Below are positions 9,389 through 15,273 of a DNA stretch of 64,000 nucleotides, one piece after another (position 1 is the stretch's first letter; each line of letters begins with the position of its first letter). Under the pieces are notes generated by a model. It saw only the letters and a program-made list of their open reading frames with translations, did no database searches and was not told where the DNA came from. Position numbers and translations under genes: made by a program. This DNA comes from Paenibacillus piscarius (GTDB lineage Bacteria; Bacillota; Bacilli; Paenibacillales; Paenibacillaceae): contig NZ_JAIEUI010000004.1 in assembly GCF_022234545.1 (NCBI RefSeq), forward strand, positions 248,001 to 312,000. The letters are read 5' to 3'.

Positions 9389-9884
9389 GCTTCTCATCTC
9401 CGTTCATTTGTAGCCGGTCCAGATTGGGCGGGGGATTATTCTCCATGAAGGTATAGACCTTAAGCAGCAGTTCAGCCAGTTGATCCGACTCTTCCTCGCC
9501 TAAATACTCCACCATTCTTTTCAGAGTGGCGTTCATATGGTCCCTGCCTTTGCGGGTAATAATTTTGCCCTGTTTGGTTAACCTGATACGGACCACCCTC
9601 CGGTCGGAGGGATCAGGCTGACGTTCAACCAGTTCTTTGGCTTCCAGACTATTGATCAGCTGGGTAACCGTTGGCGGGGTAAGTCCCAGATACCGGCTGA
9701 TCTCGGATACCTTCAGCCCCTGCTCTGCAGATGGAGCCGACCGGGCAATACAGACCAGCAGAGTCATCTCACTGGGCTTATGCCCCTCCACCGAATGGTG
9801 ATGCCAAGGCCCCTTGCGCAGCTTACGCAGAGCATAGAAAAGCTTCTGCCCGACTGTATTTTCCCCTTCGCCATTTATCCCAAT
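9381..9884 (-). CDS. MarR-family repressor of the ABC exporter operon, probable ATT start
   Basis: A winged-helix MarR protein: recognition region KVSEISRYLGLTPPTVTQLINSLEAKELVERQPDPSDRRVVRIRLT followed by the usual dimerisation helices, written here only to mark the wing (DPSDRR). The first standard start, GTG at 9791, would cut off helix 1. The frame stays open upstream and encodes a typical first helix (QKLFYALRKLRKGPWHHH). The only start-like codon at the right distance from the strong site AGAGGTGA is ATT at 9884, giving 167 residues. TTG, GTG and ATG codons nearby are all in other frames and stop soon. Gene order marR-ABC-ABC and the operator on its own promoter indicate autoregulation. 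Confidence 0.8.
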   Translation of the reverse strand: MGINGEGENTVGQKLFYALRKLRKGPWHHHSVEGHKPSEMTLLVCIARSAPSAEQGLKVSEISRYLGLTPPTVTQLINSLEAKELVERQPDPSDRRVVRIRLTKQGKIITRKGRDHMNATLKRMVEYLGEEESDQLAELLLKVYTFMENNPPPNLDRLQMNGDEKHD

Positions 9885-9930
9885 GCACTCACCTCTTATT
9901 GTTAGGTCATCAAATAATTAAATACTGTAT

Positions 9931-9949
9931 TAATTAGGCTACCTAATTA
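9931..9949. promoter_or_regulatory. palindromic operator for the MarR repressor
   Basis: TAATTAGG-CTA-CCTAATTA is a perfect 8-bp inverted repeat with a 3-nt centre. It overlaps the -10 box and the expected transcription start of the marR-ABC operon, a position that would block RNA polymerase. Size and AT-rich arms fit MarR-family sites. Confidence 0.8.
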
Positions 9950-9974
9950 TATTTTCCGCCCGGTACTTTGTCAA
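9946..9974 (-). promoter_or_regulatory. consensus sigma-A promoter of the marR-ABC operon
   Basis: On the - strand TTGACA (9974-9969) and TATAAT (9951-9946) are separated by exactly 17 bp, both boxes matching consensus. Expected start near 9939, giving a leader of about 55 nt to the proposed ATT start. Confidence 0.9.
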
Positions 9975-10042
9975 TTCTTGAATACGCCATCAATTTTTAC
10001 AGATTGAAGAACTCCCATCCGGAAGCCGCCTCCACGCACAAA

Positions 10043-10071
10043 CACTCCCGCAGCCGCAAGGCCGGGGAGTG
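10043..10071 (-). terminator. possible terminator after the propeptide gene
   Basis: CACTCCC and GGGAGTG arms enclose a GC-rich inner stem; on the - strand it is followed by TTTGTG, a weak T-tract. It lies about 75 bp beyond the propeptide stop. Confidence 0.5.
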
Positions 10072-10144
10072 CTCTGTACATCTGTAATAAGTATAGGCGG
10101 TTGCTGCGGGCAACAGGGCGAGGCGCATTGCGCCAGGCCTCCGC

Positions 10145-10273
10145 TTAGAATTCCACTCCGTGTTCAAGGGTGGTTAATCCTTTTCCTGTAGACTTCTGAA
10201 CGGCTCCTGTACCGGCAAAAACCAGGCTAAACAATACCAAAACGCTGGCCGTCATCAACAGTGATTTCTTCAT
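10145..10273 (-). CDS. 42-residue secreted propeptide, candidate signal for the adjacent receptor
   Basis: A short gene with an excellent ribosome site (GGGAGGTGA, 7 nt before ATG). The product begins MKKSLLMTAS, continues with a hydrophobic core (VLVLFSLVFA) that looks like a Sec signal peptide, and ends in a polar tail KGLTTLEHGVEF. The start lies 47 bp inside the 3' end of the receptor gene, so the two are co-transcribed and coupled. This is the layout of Rap-Phr, NprR-NprX, AimR-AimP and Alo systems, where a small exported propeptide is trimmed to a 5-10 residue signal, re-imported by Opp and bound by the receptor. The mature peptide would probably come from the C-terminal tail; exact ends are unknown. 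It has no homologue I can name. Confidence 0.75.
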   Translation of the reverse strand: MKKSLLMTASVLVLFSLVFAGTGAVQKSTGKGLTTLEHGVEF

Positions 10274-11633
10274 GCTGTCTCACCTCCCTAATCAGTTCAC
10301 GGTACGCGTTCTGCTGCGCGGCAGAGGCATAATCTCTATTCACCTCAAACAGGGTTACACAATCAATGAAGTCCTTGCCGCTGTTCAGCCGGATGGTCAG
10401 GCGCAGGCAATGGATAATATAGTCGATCCCCCTGGGGCACTGGTTGCGGGAGATATAATAAACGGCTATCTGATAGTAGAGACGGTACAGGCGGTCCACA
10501 TTAATGGTGTCCTGGAACTGTTCAAAGCGCAGCATCTCTCTGGAAAAGCGCGCAATCACCGCATCGGCGGAGAAGCCGAACCGGTTGGCCGACTCCATAA
10601 TGATCACCATGCCGGACAGAATCTCGCCGGGATTCTCGGACAGGAACGCCAGATAGGAGGGCAGCACCGAGGTGTTGCCCATCAGCATCTCCAGCGTGAA
10701 GCCGTTGGCAACAGCGAACAGCTTGAAGCTCTCCACACTGCTGCGCCCCTCATCGTCCATCAGCTCGAACCAGCTCAGATCGGCATAGCCGGCGGTATAC
10801 CGCTTGGCCTGCTCATACTCCCCCTGCTTGGTCAGCGCCGAAGCCTTGAGCAGATACCCGTGCCCGTAATAGACCACCAGCGGGCGCTCCGCCCGGAAGG
10901 GCTCTGACCGCCTCCCCTTGCTGCGCCGCAGCTCCTCGCGGTAGATGCCGCTGGCCAGTGCCCGCAGCTCATCGGCGAATTGCTCCACATCCTTCCAGCG
11001 GTGCAGAGAGAAGCATATCTTAGCCAGCTTGAGTAGGCCGTCCAGCTGCATCTCTTCCGGCAGCAGCCCGCGGTATGGCTCGAAGCTGATTACGGCCCGC
11101 AGCGTCTGCTCCTTGTCCACATCGGGGGTGGACTGCAGGGACTTGAAGATGCGGTACTTGCTGATCGCCATCCGCTCGGAGGAGCCGTCCGGCTCATTCT
11201 CAACGATTAATTGGTAGAATATAATAGATTCCTGTACCTTGCCGCTGCTGAACAGCCGCTCGGCCACCCGGTAGATGATATCCAGCGGACGCGGATACTC
11301 CAAAAGACGGCTCAGGACCTCTTCAATACATTGCACCTTGCCCATCTCAGCACATTTGACCAGGAATGGCTCGATCCGCCGGCGGGATACCCGTTCATCG
11401 GTGAAGCATTCCTCTACATACAGCGGATACAGCCAGCCTTCAGGGAAGCCGAAGGCGCGGGTCATCGCATCAAGCTGTCCCAGGGAGATCGGCTTCGCCG
11501 GATTTCCGTGCAGAATAGCACTGAGACTCCCGCGGTTCAGGCCGGAAATCTTGGCAAAGGAGGCAAGATTATGGCCCGAGCGCGACAGATGCTTCTCGAT
11601 TTCCGATCGTATAGTTGTCAGCTTCGGCTCCAC
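10227..11633 (-). CDS. RRNPP-type peptide-receptor regulator (HTH plus helical repeats)
   Basis: A 468-residue protein. Residues about 1-65 form a lambda-repressor-like helix-turn-helix (LASFAKISGLNRGSLSAILHG). The rest is almost all helix with TPR-like pairs, for example VQCIEEVLSRLLEYP, QESIIFYQLIVE, WKDVEQFADELRALAS and EYEQAKRYTAGYADLS. HTH plus TPR array followed by an overlapping signal-peptide gene is the hallmark of RRNPP receptors; size and layout are closest to the AimR/AloR branch (inference). The GTG start at 11633 has AAGGAGGT 7 nt upstream. Other readings: a PlcR- or Rap-like protein, though Rap lacks a DNA-binding HTH. Targets are unknown; the adjacent Spo0E-like gene makes a sporulation or phosphorelay role worth testing. 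Confidence 0.8.
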   Translation of the reverse strand: MEPKLTTIRSEIEKHLSRSGHNLASFAKISGLNRGSLSAILHGNPAKPISLGQLDAMTRAFGFPEGWLYPLYVEECFTDERVSRRRIEPFLVKCAEMGKVQCIEEVLSRLLEYPRPLDIIYRVAERLFSSGKVQESIIFYQLIVENEPDGSSERMAISKYRIFKSLQSTPDVDKEQTLRAVISFEPYRGLLPEEMQLDGLLKLAKICFSLHRWKDVEQFADELRALASGIYREELRRSKGRRSEPFRAERPLVVYYGHGYLLKASALTKQGEYEQAKRYTAGYADLSWFELMDDEGRSSVESFKLFAVANGFTLEMLMGNTSVLPSYLAFLSENPGEILSGMVIIMESANRFGFSADAVIARFSREMLRFEQFQDTINVDRLYRLYYQIAVYYISRNQCPRGIDYIIHCLRLTIRLNSGKDFIDCVTLFEVNRDYASAAQQNAYRELIREVRQHEEITVDDGQRFGIV

Positions 11634-11681
11634 CCGTTACCTCCTTAATCCATCCATCAGGTTATACTTCTATTAATTCCC

Positions 11682-11710
11682 ATTATAGGACATGGCTATG
11701 GAAAGCACAA
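11682..11710 (-). promoter_or_regulatory. promoter of the receptor-propeptide operon
   Basis: On the - strand TTGTGC (11710-11705) and TATAAT (11687-11682) are 17 bp apart. Expected start near 11675, about 42 nt before the GTG. No separate promoter is evident for the propeptide gene. Confidence 0.65.
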
Positions 11711-11737
11711 CAAAATGGCCCTACATTATGCAGGGCC
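11711..11737 (-). terminator. intrinsic terminator of the Spo0E-like gene
   Basis: GGCCCTGCATAATGTAGGGCC on the - strand folds into a hairpin with near-complete pairing and is followed by ATTTTGTTG. It sits between the Spo0E-like gene and the receptor promoter, so the two are separate transcription units. Confidence 0.65.
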
Positions 11738-11777
11738 TGCGGTCCAAACAGCGTTTGGGATATAAATATAAGCTAGA

Positions 11778-12053
11778 CTACTGCTGCAAAGCTGCCTTAT
11801 TCCTGATCCGCTTGCTCTTGCCATAGGGCACGGCTCCGGCCTTGCGGCTGCGCAGGCTCTCCATCATCAGATTCTGGGCCATCACAATATATCCGTCCAG
11901 CCGCTGGCTAAGCTCCAGAACCACATGATCGCTAAAACTGCGTTCCTGGGCAACCTCCAACAGCTCGCTTCTTAAGTTCTCTATAGTAAGGAACAGCTCA
12001 TCTTCTCTGTAATCCTGGGCTTTGGCCTCAGTAGAATGGGGGTAAAGGTTCAC
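11778..12053 (-). CDS. Spo0E-family aspartyl-phosphate phosphatase
   Basis: A 91-residue helical protein with the Spo0E signature SQRLDGYI near residue 49, preceded by a first helix (ENLRSELLEVAQER). In this family the SQxLD motif lies at the tip of a helical pair and removes phosphate from Spo0A~P, delaying sporulation. The basic tail (GKSKRIRNKAALQQ) is not part of the signature. GTG start with AGAAGGTGA upstream. The long A/T-rich leader (12063-12150) has runs of A or T that could hold its promoter. It lies 145 bp upstream of the peptide-receptor gene on the same strand, with a hairpin between. Confidence 0.85.
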   Translation of the reverse strand: MNLYPHSTEAKAQDYREDELFLTIENLRSELLEVAQERSFSDHVVLELSQRLDGYIVMAQNLMMESLRSRKAGAVPYGKSKRIRNKAALQQ

Positions 12054-12167
12054 GGTTACTCACCTTCTCTCTATCAACTTCTACCCTATCATAAATCATG
12101 ATGCCAAAAAACAAAATTTGCAAAAAAAGAAAAAAATGTCGGCAGAAGCATGAATCCTCTCTTTTAT

Positions 12168-13052
12168 TTATACCCCGAGCACCTTCATCGCAAAGGCGAT
12201 CCACTCCCTCGCCGCAAAGGACAGGTAGCGGTCTCTGCGCCAGATCATGCCGAGCTGCCAGGGAATGACCGGCTCGGTCAGGGGGATGACTGCGATCCGC
12301 GAGCGGTCAACCTCCTGGCAGATGGTCTCCGGCAGCAGCGCGATGCCCATGCCCGCCGCAACCATCCGGCTGATAAGATCCCACTGTGAGCTCTCATAGA
12401 CCACCCTGGGCTGGAAGCCCGCCTTCACACATTCCGAGATGATGCGGTCATGCAGGGCGAAGTCCTCACGGAACAGCACGAATTCCTCCTCCGCCAGCTC
12501 CTTCAGCCTGACCTGCTGCGCCCCGTCCAGTCGGTGGCCTGCGGGAACCAGCAGCTCCAGCTTCTCCTCCACGAAGGTGAAGCAGTGGAACCGGGCCGCA
12601 TCCACCGGCAGCACAATCGCTCCGATGTCGAGCAGGCCGGACTCTACATCATCCTCGACTTTTTTGGCCCCGTCTTCATGCAGCCGGATCGTCACATCGG
12701 GATACTTCCGGTGGAATTCCCCGATTACCGCCGGGAAGAAGCTCGCCCCCACCATCGGCGGCAGTCCGATGCGGATATGCCCCCGCTTCAGATTCCGCAG
12801 ACTGTCCAGCTCGGAGGAGAGGCTGGCGAACGATTCAACAATATTCTGCGCCTTGACGAGCAGCAGCTCTCCGGCATCCGTCAGGCGGATGCTTTTGCCC
12901 TCACGGTAGAACAGGTCTGCGCCAAGCTCCAGCTCCAGATTGCGGATCATCTTACTGATTGTCGGCTGGGTGATATACAGTGATTCTGCGGCCCGGGAGA
13001 AGCTGTTCAGCCTGGCGGCCTGCACGAAGTACTCCAGTTGTCGGATCTCCAT
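12168..13052 (-). CDS. cidR: LysR-family regulator CidR, divergent from cidAB
   Basis: A 294-residue LysR-type regulator with an N-terminal winged helix (QLEYFVQAARLNSFSRAAESL, ITQPTISKMIRNLE) and a two-lobed co-inducer domain. It is divergent from and 111 bp away from cidAB, as CidR (YwbI) is in Bacillus and Staphylococcus, where it activates cidAB in response to acetate overflow. GGAGGG lies 6 nt before the ATG. Identification rests on family and position together; the effector was not read from sequence. Confidence 0.88.
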   Translation of the reverse strand: MEIRQLEYFVQAARLNSFSRAAESLYITQPTISKMIRNLELELGADLFYREGKSIRLTDAGELLLVKAQNIVESFASLSSELDSLRNLKRGHIRIGLPPMVGASFFPAVIGEFHRKYPDVTIRLHEDGAKKVEDDVESGLLDIGAIVLPVDAARFHCFTFVEEKLELLVPAGHRLDGAQQVRLKELAEEEFVLFREDFALHDRIISECVKAGFQPRVVYESSQWDLISRMVAAGMGIALLPETICQEVDRSRIAVIPLTEPVIPWQLGMIWRRDRYLSFAAREWIAFAMKVLGV

Positions 13053-13163
13053 AATTTACCCTCCAATATATAGACACAAGGAATGTGAGATATTCAATCT
13101 ATTCATTGTACCTATGAAAGAAATAGATGTAAACTTTCAGTAAGATGAAAGGAGGGATTCCTG

Positions 13164-13535
13164 ATGAGAAAGATTGCCTTAAGCCTGCTGCAGGTTGCCG
13201 GGCTTACCGTATTCTCGCTGCTGATTAACCTGTTGACCGCCAGCCTGCATATTCCGCTGCCCGGCAGCATCATTGGGATGATTGTATTATTTATACTGCT
13301 GGAGTCCGGCGTGGTCCGCCTGAATTGGGTGGAGGCAGGCGCTTCCTGGCTGCTGGCCGAGCTGCTGCTGTTCTTCATTCCCTCTGCAATCGGCGTGATG
13401 AAATACTCCACCCTGCTTGAGGCCGACGGCCTGCAGGTGCTGGCTGTGGTGCTTGTGGGAACCTTTGCCGTCATGGCCAGCTCGGGCCTGCTGACAGGCG
13501 CTATCTATAAAGTGAAGGAGCGTAAAAGCTCATGA
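13164..13535 (+). CDS. cidA: holin-like protein CidA
   Basis: A 123-residue membrane protein with four hydrophobic helices. It carries the family motif PLPGSIIGMIVLFILL near residue 36 and FIPSAIGVMKY near 75. CidA/LrgA proteins oligomerise in the membrane and influence murein hydrolase activity, programmed lysis and overflow metabolite handling. It overlaps cidB by an ATGA junction, so the two are co-translated. AAAGGAGGG lies 7 nt before the ATG. Confidence 0.9.
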   Translation: MRKIALSLLQVAGLTVFSLLINLLTASLHIPLPGSIIGMIVLFILLESGVVRLNWVEAGASWLLAELLLFFIPSAIGVMKYSTLLEADGLQVLAVVLVGTFAVMASSGLLTGAIYKVKERKSS

Positions 13536-14215
13536 CAACCGGACTGTTATTCCTGGGACTGACGATCGGCGTATATCTTCTGACCAAGCGGATTTATGCT
13601 GCCACTGGCAAAATGTATATGTCCCCGCTCATTATTACTCCCCTGCTGATCATCGCCTTCCTGCTGATGACGGGCAGCTCTTACGAATCCTATAATGCAG
13701 GCGGCAAATGGCTGTCCGACCTGCTTCAGCCGGCAACCATCGCCTTTGCTATCCCGCTGCACAAGAACTTCAAGGTGCTCAAAAAGCACGCCGCCGAAAT
13801 TGCGGCAGGCGTGCTGTCAGGAACGGTTACGGCGGTGCTGTCCTCCATGCTGCTGGCCAAGTGGCTGCACTTAAGCGGCGATCTGGCGACCAGCCTGGTT
13901 CCGCGCTCCGTGACGACACCGATCGCCATGAGCATCTCGCAGAGCATCGGCGGCGTACCCAGCATTACCGCAGTCTTCGTCATCCTGACCGGTGTACTGG
14001 GAACGATGATGGGCCCTACCGTGCTGCGTCTCTTCCGGATTGAGAATGAAATCGCGCGCGGCGTGTCGCTCGGAACGGCAGCGCATGGTACCGGCACCTC
14101 CAAGGCCTTCGAGCTCAGCTCGCTGACCGGCACCATCTCCAGCATCTCGATGATTCTGGCCGCGCTGTTCTCGATCGGGCTGGCCCCGGCGCTGCTCGCC
14201 GTATTTATTCACTAA
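13532..14215 (+). CDS. cidB: CidB/LrgB-family membrane protein
   Basis: A 227-residue polytopic protein with about six to seven helices. Typical LrgB-family segments are PATIAFAIPLHKNF, SVTTPIAMSISQSIGG and SLGTAAHGTGTSKAFE. Works with CidA. Its stop is 27 bp from the convergent end of the next gene, and no terminator is visible in that gap. Confidence 0.9.
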   Translation: MTTGLLFLGLTIGVYLLTKRIYAATGKMYMSPLIITPLLIIAFLLMTGSSYESYNAGGKWLSDLLQPATIAFAIPLHKNFKVLKKHAAEIAAGVLSGTVTAVLSSMLLAKWLHLSGDLATSLVPRSVTTPIAMSISQSIGGVPSITAVFVILTGVLGTMMGPTVLRLFRIENEIARGVSLGTAAHGTGTSKAFELSSLTGTISSISMILAALFSIGLAPALLAVFIH

Positions 14216-14242
14216 CGAGGCTCCCGGCCGGACCCTTGAGGC

Positions 14243-15211
14243 CTACAGCTTCACAGGCGATCCGCTCTTGGAGGACTCATAGGCCGCGCAGGTGACCTTC
14301 AGCGTCTTGTACCCGTCCTCATAATCGCTGAGAATCCGGGAGCGGTCCCCGGTACGGACCGCGTGCAGGAAGGCCTCGCTCTCTGCCGCATACGGGTTGC
14401 CCGTATTCTTATATTCCTTGCTGTCCCCGCTGCGGACCTCAAGCAACCGCTCCGGGCTCCAGTCCAGCAGCCCGTTGTCATTATAGAAGCTGATGCCGGT
14501 CTTGCCGACCTCGCCCGGCAGCACACAGGTATTGGAGATACTCGCAATTACCCCGCTCGCCAGCTTCAGCGATACCGTGCCCACATCAGATACGGTCACC
14601 CCTTCATGCTTCTCGTGCATAATCCGGTTACCGAACATGCCGTAAACCTCGGTAACTTCCCCGGCCAGATACCGCAGCAGGTCCACGATATGTGTCGTCT
14701 GCTCCGTGAACTGCCCGCCGGACTGCTCCTGATTGCGCCACCAGGCTACGCCGGGCATTCCGCCCATCCATTCCCCGGTGATCATTCCGACCTTGTCCCC
14801 GGAGAGCAGCTGCTTCAGCCGCTGGGTATTCTCCTGGTAGCGGAAGTGATAGCCTACCGAGGTCAGCAGGTTATGCGCTTTGATATCCTCCAGCAGACTG
14901 GCAGGAATCATGGTGCTCGAGCCAAGCGGCTTCTCTACGAAGAAGGGAATGTCCCGGCGGATCAGCGACCGCTCAATTGCCCCATGCGACTGGGGAGGCA
15001 CACAGATGTAGACGGCATCCAGCTTGTGGCTGTCCAGCATCTCGGTAATCTCGCCGTAGCCCTCCGCTCCGTAAGGACGGGCCATCTCCTCCCCCTTCGC
15101 CCGGCTGCTGCCGCAGACCGCCTTCAGCGATACATCCTCCATGCCTGCCAGCAGATCCGCATGTACCTTGGAGAACCAGCCGGTTCCCACGATTCCGATG
15201 TTAAGCGTCAT
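14243..15211 (-). CDS. Gfo/Idh/MocA-family NAD(P)-dependent oxidoreductase
   Basis: A 322-residue protein with an N-terminal Rossmann domain (GIVGTGWFSKVHADLL) and the family's catalytic EKP motif (FFVEKPLGSS) near residue 95, then the C-terminal alpha/beta sheet domain. The catalytic His/Asp region reads TEQTTHIVDLLRYL. Such enzymes oxidise or reduce sugars, inositols or amino sugars. No sugar genes lie nearby, so the substrate is open. It begins with AGGAGGTAGTAAT-ATG and is convergent with cidB. A second family member is at 27.6 kb; the two differ in length and are not adjacent duplicates. Confidence 0.9.
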   Translation of the reverse strand: MTLNIGIVGTGWFSKVHADLLAGMEDVSLKAVCGSSRAKGEEMARPYGAEGYGEITEMLDSHKLDAVYICVPPQSHGAIERSLIRRDIPFFVEKPLGSSTMIPASLLEDIKAHNLLTSVGYHFRYQENTQRLKQLLSGDKVGMITGEWMGGMPGVAWWRNQEQSGGQFTEQTTHIVDLLRYLAGEVTEVYGMFGNRIMHEKHEGVTVSDVGTVSLKLASGVIASISNTCVLPGEVGKTGISFYNDNGLLDWSPERLLEVRSGDSKEYKNTGNPYAAESEAFLHAVRTGDRSRILSDYEDGYKTLKVTCAAYESSKSGSPVKL

Positions 15212-15273
15212 ATTACTACCTCCTGTGTCCTGTGTATTCTTGCTGCAAGCCTTATTCGTTGATTATACCCGCA

